Assembly: GCF_009905375.1 (NCBI RefSeq)
Contig: NC_133655.1
Coordinates: 170,933,141-170,997,140 of the forward strand
DNA from: Apium graveolens
Lineage: Eukaryota > Streptophyta > Magnoliopsida > Apiales > Apiaceae
Direction of reading: 5' to 3'
DNA length: 64,000 nucleotides
Position numbers and translations under genes: made by a program. The first letter of the stretch is position 1, and every line of letters starts with the position of its first letter. This document shows positions 1-10,500 of the stretch, in pieces. The notes under the pieces are model-generated. The model worked only from the letters and a program-made list of their open reading frames with translations. It was not told where the DNA came from and searched no databases.

Positions 1-1364
1 GCTTCTCTCTTCCCTGGCACTTCAGTGTCACTAGGTAATGTACCAGGTTGACGATTTAGCAAGGTATTGGCAATTTTTCTAATTTGATTTTCCAAGGTCT
101 TGATAGAAACAACTTGACTCTTGCACATAAGCTTCAACTCCTCTAATTCAGATATTTCATTAGCTTGTTGTAGCTGAAGTGGATGCCTTGGTGCATATTG
201 CGGTTGCTAAAAACCAGGGGGTTGTACTGCTTAGCTGGGTAATGCTGATAAGGCTGTTGAGCCGCATTCTGAGCGTTGCTCCAGCTGAAATTAGGATGAT
301 TGCGGTTGTTGGGATGATAAGTGGCTGGCACGGGATGCTGTGGTATTTGAAAGTTGCTCATGAACTGAGCTGATTCACTAGAAATAGTGCATTGATCAGT
401 CTCATGGGCACCAAGACACAGCTCACAAACACTAGTGATTTGATTAACTCCATAATTAGTCAAAGTGTCCACCTTCATCATCAAAGTCTTAAGTTGGGCA
501 GCTATAGAAGTTGCTGCATCCAACTCCAGAATTCCTGCTACTTTTCCCTGAGTCAGTCTCTGAGAAGGATTCTGGTATTCATTAGCAGCCATCAGTTCAA
601 TCAATTCATAAGCTTCATTGTAGCTTTTAGCCCACAAGGCTCCTCGTGATGCTGCATCGAGGATGGATCCAGAAGTAGCACCCAATCCATTGTAGAAACA
701 GTTTATAATCATCCAATCAGGCATGCCATGGTATGGGAACTTCCTTAGCATCTCCTTATATCGATCCCAAGCCTCACACAGAGATTCACCAGTTTGCTGA
801 GCAAACTGAGTAAGAGCATTCCTGATTGCAGCAGTCTTCGCCATAGGGAAGAATTTAATGAGAAACTTTTAAGCAAGATCCTCCCATGTGGTGATAGACC
901 CTGGTAATAGAAAATTTAACCAGCACTTCACTTTATCCCTCAGAAAGAATGGGAATAGTCGCAGCTTGATAGCATCTTCAGTCACACCATTGAACTTGAA
1001 AGTGTCGCAGATTTCGATGAAATCCCTGATGTGCATGTTGGGGTCTTCAGTTGGGAAAACCCCCAAACTGAACTGAGTTCTGTATCATCTGAATCGTGCT
1101 TGAATTGATCTCAAAAGTTTTAGCCGAGATGGCTGGCCTGATGATACTTGACTGAATATCATTGATCTTAGGCTGAGAATAGTCCATCAAAGCCTTAGGA
1201 ATTTCTGCTTGATCTCCCATCACTACTAAAACAGGTTCCTCGATTTTCTCTTCTTCTTCTTCTTCTACCTTCTCTCCGTCCTCAAAAACTTCCATTCGAA
1301 CCACTACAACTTCTTCCTTGGATTTATCCAGAGTTCACTTACGAGACCGTGAACGCGTATGCAT
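1..1364 (-). pseudogene. Athila-type Ty3/gypsy gag, broken
   Basis: Reading from 1364 down, the frame starts MHTRSRSRK and runs through an acidic stretch near 1250 into a capsid-type gag. Recognisable blocks are WLNFLLPGSITTWEDL (about 915-870), LCEAWDRYKEMLRKFPYHG (about 785-725) and CFYNGLG with AKSYNEAYELIE (about 705-595). The tail after 180 reads on in another frame with LLNRQPGTLPSDTE, which is typical of Athila gag. Breaks seen: TGA at 1335-1337, a one-base frame change near 1050-1066 within a run of Gs, TAA at 869-871 in the place of a lysine-like codon, and a frame change near 180-190. The protein would form the particle shell. The element continues left of the window, so pol is not visible. 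Family call is from remembered consensus, not from a search. Confidence 0.8.
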
Positions 1365-1506
1365 ACACGCTCGCTAGAGTACCTGAAATAAGACAAGAAA
1401 ACAGATAAGTAACAAAGTCCGAGTCAATGAACTTTAATGATCACTGATGACAAACACATAAACAAAAAATTAACATTGTAGTCCCCAGCAGCCGCGCTAA
1501 AAACAT

Positions 1507-1917
1507 GTTACTCGCTAAACACGTGCTAATAATACACGCAAGTATACGCATTCGCACGTAATATATAATTATTTCTATTTCATTCCCAAAGAGACTGACT
1601 TTGGTTAACTAATTAATTTATGCACTTATGCACCAATGATATGGCTATTATTCAATGCTAAGACGAATAACAAATTGGGTTTTTGATTATAACTAAGAAT
1701 TAAACTAACAATTATAACTAAGAGAATAAGAATGGTTGAATTAATATATATATATATGACAAACATGTGATTCTAACTTCATTAAATACTTCATTCAATA
1801 GCTTTATTGTTTTTAACCTTAACATGTAATGGTGATGACACTAATCAGATAACACGGAACTGATAAACGCCAACTTTTGTTGCACGAATATCATACTACC
1901 AGACATCCACAAAATAG
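1507..1917 (-). repeat. Spacer repeat, copy A (~411 bp)
   Basis: This stretch is repeated in the same orientation at 3271-3676 with a few substitutions and a 3-bp indel. Both copies contain the string ACACGCAAGTATAC followed by a TTCCCA(C/A)AAGACTG block, then an AT-rich part with a short TA run. Similar strings occur in noncoding parts of many plant gypsy elements (my recollection). Here each copy lies upstream, on the minus strand, of a different gag. The 142 bases at 1365-1506 show nothing I can name. Confidence 0.75.
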
Positions 1918-3270
1918 CAATTCAAGCCTTTACAAAGCGTTGTAAATGGATATAAATACCACTTAACAAGTATTAAGTCATGCTTTCTCCTTCCTTCTAT
2001 TTCACATTTGCTAGTGTGGTAACAGGCGGAGTATACTTCTCCGCAGCTTGAAACTGAGTCAAAAACAAGGTTTTTATTTGTTCCCACGACGTGATAATTC
2101 CTGGATCAAGTTTCTGGAACCACTGTTGAGCACATTCTCTAATGGTGGCTGCCAGAAGACGACACCACTCCAAATCAGGTACTTGATATACATCCATTTC
2201 TATGTTAAAACTTCCCAAGAACTCTACGGGGTCAGAGTTTCCATGAAAACACAAGTCATTGGCCGTGTTTCTATATACAATGGGTAACTGTGCTTCCCTT
2301 ACTACAACAGAGAAGGGGGATGGGGCTTGTACAGTTGCTGTGACCCTTCCTCCTTCAAGATGGTTGAGCAACATCTTAAGATCATCCACATTAAACGTTC
2401 TCCAGTTATGGTTTGTGCATTAAGTTGTTGGGGTTGCTGTTGTTCCTCCTGATTACCCCTCGGGTGTATCGGTGGATCCTGCCGCCCCTCGCCTTGAGGC
2501 TGCGGTTATGGTATATTATCATCCTGATTCAGAACCTCCCCTTGTACATGAGGTATCTCTTGGTCGCGTCTCGGGGCTTCATCATTGTTTTGTAGCCTTT
2601 CTTGAATTAGGATGTCGTCTCCACCATGAGGACACGTCCTCAATCCATTACCTGTGACACTGTGTGAGGCTATAGGAACAACGATGGGTGCTTCTTCATT
2701 TAAGGGTGCGCCCTCACGCCTCCCATGATATGATACCCTTCTCTGCTGATATTCCATCCTCCCTCGGTCGTTCCTTTGGTAACCCCGGACATAACTTCCA
2801 AATCTTCCACGTGGAGGGGAACGCTCGTGTTCACGGTGTTGCGCCCTTCTATCCCTTGGGTATATAGGGGGCACACGCTTTGTATCATGGGGCCTCACTT
2901 CTCCGACGTTACCTTCTTTCTGCCTTTCCAATAATAACATCATCAAATCATCATCTTCCAACCTTATGCCAAGTCTTTTCTTCAGGGTTGAAAGATTTCT
3001 CCTTTCCTCATCTTGGTTCTGGATATTCTCCGCACGGCAACGCTCGTCCATCGTACGCCCATACCTATGTAGGATAACCTGATTGTCGATACGAGGCCTC
3101 TCTCTCCCATCAGTATCCTCATCGATAATCTCCATAATAGGCTCGATATCATCAGAGTATTCCAAGCGCCGCGGAGTGATTCGAAGGTCCCTTCCATTAG
3201 TTCGGTCGCGAACATCCTGGGTGTCTCCTTTGACCACGGGAGCTTTCCCCACGGCGTGGCCATGGCGGGT
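1918..3270 (-). pseudogene. Tat/Ogre-like Ty3/gypsy gag, broken
   Basis: On the minus strand a long arginine- and glutamate-rich N-terminal part (about 3270 to 2506, roughly 250 codons) is followed by a gag capsid core (2389 to 1997). The core includes RNTANDLCFHGNSDPVEFL, then WCRLLAATIRECAQQWFQKL and SWEQIKTLFLTQFQAAEKY, the pattern of Tat-lineage gag. Breaks: TAA at 2506-2508, a one-base frame change near 2400, then TAG at 1997-1999 and TAA near 1960. The frame opens further up to 3318, but those codons read into the spacer repeat and are probably not native. The homologous stretch just before 1918 resembles 8745-8820. It sits between the two spacer copies and is of a different lineage from the gag at 1-1364. 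Confidence 0.75.
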
Positions 3271-3676
3271 GTTAGTCGCTAAACACGCGCTAATACACGC
3301 AAGTATACTCGTTCGCAAGTATTATAGAATTATTTTTAGTTCGTTCCCACAAAGACTGACTTTGATTAACTAATTAATTTATGCACTTATGCACCAATGA
3401 TATGGCTATTATTCAATGCTAAGACGAATAACAAATTTGGTTTTTGATTATAACTAAGAATTAAACTAATAATTATAACTAAGAGAATAAGAATGGTTGA
3501 ATTAATATATATATATGACAAACATGGGATTCTAACTTCATTAAATACTTCATTCAATAGCTTTATTGTTCTTAACCTTAGCATGTAATAGTGATGACAC
3601 TAATCAGATAACGCGAAACTAATAAACGCCAACTTTCGTTGCACGAATACCATACTACCAGTCATCCACAAAATAG
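3271..3676 (-). repeat. Spacer repeat, copy B (~406 bp)
   Basis: Second copy of the repeat at 1507-1917. The matching block ends in both copies at CATCCACAAAATAG; beyond that, copy A runs into gag debris while copy B continues into about 930 bp of further noncoding sequence. The upstream edge is also shared (GTTA(C/G)TCGCTAAACACG). Confidence 0.75.
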
Positions 3677-4613
3677 ATAGAAGCTGAATAGACACCAATT
3701 ATATTGAGACCATATATGTCTATAGAATTTGACAACATAAAGGTTTAAAGCACAAGTTATCTATCGTGATTACGTAGGGCAAGTAAGATGGTTAAAATTA
3801 CCTATGAATCATGCATAACAATAACACATGAACCTATGCTAGAATGGCAAGTTCTAAATCCTTAAATTCATTGTCGCTTCATTAAAGATTAACATATTAT
3901 CTTATAAGTTTGTGACGCTAATAAGATGAATAAGCACAACCAATACTAGGTTATCATAAAATTACCACACACTAAGGTATCGAAACAATTTAACTAAGGA
4001 ATCCATAAATAAATTCGCTAGAACCACACGATAACGATTAGCCCATAATCGGACTCATCATCAACCTGGGTTCCGATGAAAGCATGGTATAATAAATGTA
4101 GTCTTTATACAGAATAAATAATAAAACCAAGTACGAAACAAGAGTAAGGTTCACGAATAAGAAAACTAGCATCCAAGTTACAACTTAGAACAAAGATTCA
4201 CAAGTAAAAACAAGATCTTATTCGTCTTCGTTGAATCGTGCTAACACGGTCTTCTTACGGCTCTCCTTGTGCATTAATATATCCGTCTCCCTAGAAAACG
4301 TCCTTTATATATAGCAACCCATGCAAGATAGAAGTTCTCCAATTGTAAATCAATTAGAATCACGATTCTGGAATCTCGACCCGGCGCGGCCGCGCGCTTC
4401 ATCAGTGCGGGCGCTAGCTCTCTGACAAAGGGGCGTGGCCGCGCGCTAGACCAGCGCGGGTGCGCCGTGCTTCTGGAAAAACTTCTGAATTTCTTTAATT
4501 CCTGCTGCAATCGAGTTGGATTCCGGAGCTTTTGGACATCATCCTAACACCATATTAGCACTAAAACAATGTTAATTCACTCGATTCTTAGAATAATGCC
4601 TGAAATGCAAAAA
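3677..4613. other. Noncoding retroelement spacer
   Basis: AT-rich sequence without a credible reading frame; a 78-codon frame at 4274-4510 is a by-product of the GC-rich block inside it. It continues past the inserted solo LTR at 8704, because the five As at 4609-4613 are the target duplication of that LTR. It is most likely leader or intergenic sequence of the minus-strand Tat/Athila mosaic. Confidence 0.5.
4379..4470. repeat. GC-rich imperfect tandem pair
   Basis: Two related units, about 4383-4430 and 4431-4467, each contain GGCCGCGCGCT followed by a GCGGG(C/T)GCG-type block. Base composition contrasts sharply with the AT-rich surroundings, and the GCGCGGCCGCGCGC core is nearly palindromic. 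It is rich in CpG, so it is a likely target for cytosine methylation. Confidence 0.6.
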
Positions 4614-6766
4614 TGTAATAACCCTAATTTTTGGAATTTTTGAAACCCTGATGAATAGTAACTTTTGCTGATGATGCTGATTAAGGAAAATTATCAGACC
4701 ACACTATATATGAGTACTGTTATGGAAATTCTAAGATCGTATTAGTATTCCATAAAGTAAATAAGTATATGTGAAGATCGTCATAATCCAAATTCGAACA
4801 CTTTGACTTTTCCCGAAAATCCACCAGATATCGAAAGAATTGAATATAAGGTAACATGATTAAAAGGATTTTAATTCAAGGATTATAAGAGAGGATCATA
4901 AAAGGAATATAAAATATTGAGAAAGGTTTAAGGAAACCTAAGTAATGAGATCCCGGGTATGATCCCTCAAACGATAAACGAGAACGAAAGTTAAGCGAAG
5001 CGTATAACAGATAAGCGGTCATTAGCCAAGTAATTAGGGGTTAATCAAAGAGGTTAGTGGGTGATGATGTCATCACACCAATAAGAAGAAGACAAGTGTA
5101 AGAAGATGACATAAGAAAGATGACATAGGCATGGTGACATAAGCATGACAAATGGAGGGATTGGTTGGTTGATTGTGAGCCATTCAATTTTTACCATGGT
5201 AAAAAGTTAATTAACAAACAAAATAATATCAACCAAGCCAAGCAAATCATAACACAAAACTTGACTTTTCATTTCAAGAAAGCAAGCTCTCGGCCCTCTC
5301 TCTTTTTTCAAGAAGAAAAAAAATCAATTTCCAAGATCCAAGCTTTGATAATTTGTGAGGTAATTATCCAAGGTTCCTTAAGCATAAATATAGCTATCCT
5401 ATGAATCTAAGCTTCCATTTCCTTCGCAATCTCTTCCAATAATTCATGGAAGAAGAGGGTGAATAGTGTTTTCAAGATCTTGAAAATTTTGATCTTGTGT
5501 TTTTGTTTAGATATAGCTTTTGTAAGGATTTTCAAGGGTGGTTCCAAGCTCCTTAGTTACTTCTACTCACCAAGGAAGGTATAATCTCATACCCTAGCCC
5601 TACTTTTGAATATTTAGAGTTTTTATGTTTGTATGGTTCATGAGAAGCATGATTCTTATATACTTAGAGTGTGGTTGGATTTGTAATGAGTTTGAAGTTG
5701 TAAATCTTGATTATTGGTTAATGAACTTAAGTATAGCTTTTAGTTCATGTTTGAGGGTAGTATAAATTGGAAATCTTGAGATGTTGGGGCTGTTGTAGTA
5801 AAGTATGGATGGATTTTGGTTGTAATAATGATTGTGGGTTGATTTGTGGATTGATTGGAGTGGTATAAATTTGGTAATCGCGTAAACATAGCCGTCGTAA
5901 TGCCCGATTTACCTTAGACTGTTTTTGTTCTTAACTTCAGGACCCGTGAACTCACTGTTAGGTTTTGACCATTGCCATGATTAGATAGTTCATGTTACGA
6001 GCTTCGTTTTGATATGTGGTTCGCTTGAATCCGACGTACGGTTTAGGAGAAACGACCATTTTAAGTAACGGCGTTTCACGAACGAACCATTACCCCTCGC
6101 CTTACTTTGAAACCTTGGTTAAGGCCCTAAAATGACTAATGGAGTATGAAACAATTATGTAAAGTGGATTAGGAAGTTGGTAGGGTACTCGCAAAAGAAT
6201 CGCCTTAAAATTCTTAATGGTTAATTTATTAAAAATGGTGGAGCCGAGGGTACTCGAGCGACTTAAGTGAATCGTTAAGCGCAAAAGCGAACGTTAGGGT
6301 CTAATTGGTTAAAGTATAGTTTCTTAAGCAACTTTGGTTAATTCCAACTTATGTGTTGTTTATAGGTTACGAGACTCGTCCCAAGCCTTTTACCACCCCT
6401 AGTTGCTCAGGCAAGTTTTCTACCCGTATAACTGTTGTTGTGATGTATATATGTATATGCATTATCTTGTGATAAGTGCATGATTGTTATTAGCAAATTT
6501 TGCGATATATTGGAGCATACGGATATGGTATATATGCATGCATGTTTCGTAATCTTGATATCTAATTGTTGATTCAAATGCTTATAAGTTGCATAATACC
6601 TATGCTAGAGATAAGCAGTAGTTGCGTATACCCTTAGTATAGGGTACCCAAAGGCGAACATTTTCTAAAACCGGGAGTCGATGTTCCTGAGTATATTATA
6701 TATATATAGATATAATTTTCAAAACTATTAATCGAATAAGGTTTATTCGATAACTTTATTTTAATT

Positions 6767-6934
6767 AATGAATATTATTTTGAATATTCATTCGAGGACT
6801 TATGACTCCGCTTATTTTATTTAATGAATATTATTTTAAATATTCATTCGAGGACTTATGACTCCGCTTACTTTATTTAATGAATATTATTTTGAATATT
6901 CATTCGAGGACTTATGACTCCACTTATTTTATTA
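6767..6934. repeat. 56-bp tandem repeat, 3 units
   Basis: Three copies with a 56-bp period begin at 6767, 6823 and 6879, each with AATGAATATTATTTT and then CATTCGAGGACTTATGACTC. Only a few bases differ between units. It lies in the middle of the solo LTR. Confidence 0.9.
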
Positions 6935-7436
6935 AATAATATTCTTTATTTTATTAAAGAATAATGTTTCGATAATCAAACTTATTTTCGATTATTCAAA
7001 TAAAGATCGTACTTCCGTATAAGTATATCTTTGGTATTTTATTATTCATTTCAAGTATGAGTTTTAAAAATTCTACTTTAATTATTTTTATAGAGATTAT
7101 CCTTTATGGGAATATTATTGAAATAATAATATTCAGATATTCTCCAACATATCGGGGCTGATTTATTTTATTAAATCAGCATTACTCCAAACATTCTTAA
7201 AAATGTTTTCGAGTCTTCAAAATGATTTTGAAAGTTAGAGCGGATCCCAAAACTCATTTTAATATTTAAGATCTTCCTTTCAAAGGGGATTTAAATACTC
7301 GCTCAAAACCTGAGGGATCCGGCTCTGTGGTGTATTTTATACTCGCAACAAGGTTGCTGTTTTGAGAAATCATTTTGATTACTTGCCCAACGTTCGGGAA
7401 GTAAGTCCATCTATTTGAGTCGGCATAAGCAACATG

Positions 7437-7526
7437 GGCTCAGTGGGCGTCCATGAAAGTGTAAGTGGCTCAGTGGGAGTCCATCATTGCGTAAGTGGCC
7501 GAGTGGTAGTCCAACATAGGTCCTAA
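7437..7526. repeat. 30-bp tandem repeat, 3 units
   Basis: Units start at 7437, 7467 and 7497 and share GGC(T/C)(C/G)AGTGG(G/T)(C/A)GTCCA. It is inside the solo LTR. No function is apparent. Confidence 0.85.
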
Positions 7527-8568
7527 TACGGCCAGGGTGATGACCAGTGGGGAATTCGTCCATCTACTAGTAGAAAATGTTACTTATTGGTATCTTTGCC
7601 TGATGAACAAGATATCAGCTTTATGCCAAGGTTTTCTCCTTTCCAGATTCATTGGATATTGCAACTCTATTTATAATTTTCATAACAGAGGTTTTCAAGA
7701 AGTGTATGAAATGTATATATATATAGGTGTATATATATATCGGGACTTAATGAAGTATCTCGTAACTTCATTATTTATAATGATATTTCAAAGATTGAAT
7801 CTATTCAAGTCTTTTCTTGTAGTCTCATCTATGTGATGAACTTTTGAAACTGATGATACCTTGAACGGTGGTAGTTCAAGTAGTATTCAGAAAAGATATA
7901 ATTATATTGGAGTATCTTGCAACTTCATCTTTTCAACTTATATCTGGTTAATGATTATCTTATGCATGACAAAGATTTTCACAAAAACGTTGAGACAAGG
8001 TTAGATATATGAGATCACCTTACAACGATATTTTTATATAGTTATAAACTGGAACTCTGTGTATATTATGCATGGAAGAGGACTTCCAAGATTTTGAAAA
8101 GTATATGTACATATATACTGAATATTTTGCGACTTGGTCGCGTTAAGATATCAAACTTGGTTCATTTCTCTTTGACCAAGACTTTCATGAGTACTATGAG
8201 AATGCTCATATATTGTTAATTATTATACATATTATTTCGGCGGGCTTGTTGCTCACCCTTGCTTTCTTCTTTCATCACACAACAACATATAGAAAAGATG
8301 AACAGGACCAAGCTCCCAATTCGCAAGCGGTTAGGAAATGTTCCGCAGTTTTCTGGAGGCGTTGATGTTGCAGTAGCTGAGGTAGGAATTACCAATAGGC
8401 TAGGCTTTCAACTTTTGGTGTTCCAGACTTATGTATCTATATGAATTGTAATAATGGCAAGGAAATGTAAATTTATTCAGAAACCCTTTTGAGGTATAAC
8501 GACTTATAATTGTGGAATGAACTGACTTGTGTTATTTTTGGCATTCATCTCTGAGACTATAACTTGTG

Positions 8569-8584
8569 GTGTGTGTGTGTGTGT
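8569..8584. repeat. (GT)8 microsatellite
   Basis: Eight GT dinucleotides near the 3' end of the solo LTR. A similar TG run lies at the matching place in the related LTR near 24025-24037. Confidence 0.9.
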
Positions 8585-8703
8585 ATATTGTGGGGTCACA
8601 GTACGCAGTAGTTGATTGTCTATTAAGATTTAGTGTTATTAAGGGAAATGGAACTCGTGACAACCCGGATCCCCGACCCCGGATTTGGGGGTGTTACAAA
8701 AAA

Positions 8704-9829
8704 CACTAGAAAACAGATTAAAACACCAACAACTTGAGTCCATTTACACCAACTCAAAGCTTTACGGAGCGTAATAAAGTGTCATAAATGCCACTCAACA
8801 ACGGGGTAAAAGACGACCCCTCCTTGTTTTACGACGATCCATCATGCTCAACGTCGAGTTAAAGTTATTCAGAGTGTCCCCATACGGTACAGCTGCTCTA
8901 AGATTAGAGATGAAAAATTAATCTGATCCGATGGATATCCAATCTAAAACCCGAAGTTTTGGATATACCGAACCCAAAGTTTTGGATTTGGATTTGGACT
9001 TGGATTTGGATTTCAATTATATCGAACCGATACCCGATCCAAAATCCGATATCGAATCCAAACCCGATCCAAAACCGAAACCCGATTAAAACCCGACACG
9101 TGTATTATAGATTATATGTAATATTTTAGATGTAATACATATAATTTACATATTGTTATTGTATTATTTGAGTAATAATAGATTATTATCAAGATTGTCG
9201 ACACTTATTTAGTGAATTATAACTTTTTGTTTCAAAATTAGCTTTTATTATGTAAGATGTACTTTGTATATATTTAAATTAAAATAAACTAATTTGTGAT
9301 GAAATACTAAATATTATGTTATCAACATATCTTAGATATTACTCATCATGTCAACCCACAATATAACGTGTTTAACTACTTATTAGTTAATGTATTTCAA
9401 TTTTAGCTATCATATAAATGTAATTAATAGTGTTTATATATTAAATAATAAATTTGACTACATTATTCGTAATTTTGGATATCCGAACCCGATCCGATCC
9501 GAAAACTGACGGATTTGGATTTGGATAACCCGAAAATGTTTGGATTTGGATTTTACAATACCTTATTCGAACCCGACCCATTGCCATCCCTATATCAGCA
9601 TTGCTAATGAGAACTGCTGGTGTTCCTTGTTCCTCCCACATCTGGAGCTCGCGGATGATCCATTATGTTTCTGGGCATGTAGGGTTCATGTCGAGTGTAG
9701 ACTCCCTCTCCATCTCCTTCAGATCTGCTATCACTTCCATCATAAGAACTTTCATCACGATTGTGAGACATCTTTTCCTTCTAAGACCATGCTCCTGATC
9801 AGTAGCCCCTCCTTCTAGCACCAATTTGT
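8704..9829 (-). pseudogene. Tat-like gag N-terminal remnant
   Basis: Downstream (minus strand) of the candidate LTR at 9830-10500 the sequence next to the LTR begins with TTGGTGCTAGAAGGAGGG, a TGG-initial string that could be a primer-binding site. The frame then reads MKVLMMEVIADLKEMERE and MWEEQGTPAVLISNADI to 9593. There it is interrupted by a MITE-like insert, and it seems to resume below 8905 with LRAAVPYGDTLNN before decaying. The AGTGGCATTTATG stretch near 8800 resembles 1950-1970 beside the Tat gag above. Identification is from general likeness to N-terminal Tat gag and is uncertain. Confidence 0.5.
8905..9592. mobile_element. hAT-like MITE
   Basis: The ends are imperfect inverted repeats: TAGAGATGAAAA at the left and, reading inward from the right, TAGGGATGGCAA. 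Subterminal arms are full of GGATTTGGAT and CCGATCCGAT-type repeats, a pattern common in plant hAT-derived miniature elements with GGGATGGCAA ends. The middle is AT-rich and has no reading frame. I could not find a convincing 8-bp target duplication (TCTAAGAT and TATCAGCA flank it). It interrupts the gag remnant at 8704-9829, which supports insertion. Confidence 0.6.
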
Positions 9830-10500
9830 TGATGGAGGAATCTAGTAACAACAAAGTTTGAGATTTCTCGCCGGAATCAAGATCCGTGACGGTGGTTCTT
9901 TGCCGGAAAATCAAGCAGTATGTGGTGGTTGTGTATTGATTAGTGGCTGAGATTGATTAGGGCAAGTGGTGGCTCCTTTTCAGCTCTCAACTTCTTACCC
10001 TCTCAGTGTACCTACGTACCCTTTATATAGGAATCAAGCCTAACGTAGTTCTTGGGGAACAAGAAATCTAATGGGCTTAAACTTCTCATTCCTAGGCCCG
10101 GTAGAAGTCCCTCTAGAATCCATCTTCTGCTAGATTTCGGAATGTCCAATTATGAGGCCCAACTGCAAAGGCCCAAGGCTCGCTCATAATCTTAGGACTT
10201 CACGGATAGTGCATCTCCCTGCACAAGGATAACACTCTGCTACATCTATCTCCCTTGATTTACGAACGCAGGTATAGCCACAGTTCACCCCAAATGTCGG
10301 ACGCCTCCCTGTCCCCCGAATGAGGATAACCCACCAGATAACAGGACAGGTGATCCCAAGCTCTTGGGTGAAAACTCCAAAGTTCTTCAACGAGGACACC
10401 CGTTTAATACAATAACAGAGCTCCCAAAGCACACACCAATGTTCCCCCGCATCCCCAACGAGGACACCCGTTGAATATAGGAGTAAGCCTTCAATCATCA
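9830..10500 (-). repeat. Candidate LTR of the minus-strand Tat-like element
   Basis: On the minus strand it starts TGATGATTGAAGG at 10500 and ends CTCCATCA at 9830, so TGATG/CATCA form a short inverted repeat as expected for LTR ends. It is followed at once by TGGTGCTAGAAGGAGGG, which could be a primer site. It contains two copies of CGAGGACACCCGTT. A second copy is not in the window, so the LTR call and its outer edge are unproven; the LTR might extend past 10508 into 32885 onward. Confidence 0.45.

Larger units (their letters stand above)
4614..8698 (+). repeat. Solo LTR of a chromovirus-type gypsy element
   Basis: The sequence starts TGTAATAACCC and ends GGGGGTGTTACA, giving the usual TG...CA ends. 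It is flanked by a perfect 5-bp duplication AAAAA at 4609-4613 and 8699-8703. The end block (ACCCGGATCCCCGACCCCGG) matches in pattern the ends of the LTRs at 24140 and 32879. A block near 8225-8290 (TTGCTCACCCTTGCTTTC) is also shared with those LTRs, at about 23755 and 32500. Length is 4085 bp. No internal region remains, so LTR-LTR recombination has probably removed it. Short frames inside it are not genes. Because poly-A duplications can arise by chance, the solo-LTR call rests on the ends plus the homology. Confidence 0.85.

Noticed and set aside
4274..4510. 78-codon minus-strand frame over the GC-rich block
   Set aside because: The open frame is due to low stop density in GC-rich repeats and shows no domain.
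7537..7836. 99-codon frame in the solo LTR
   Set aside because: It lies inside an LTR, is rich in codons from AT-rich repeats, and shows no domain.
8897..9600. 8-bp target duplication for the MITE
   Set aside because: The flanks TCTAAGAT and TATCAGCA match at too few positions to count.
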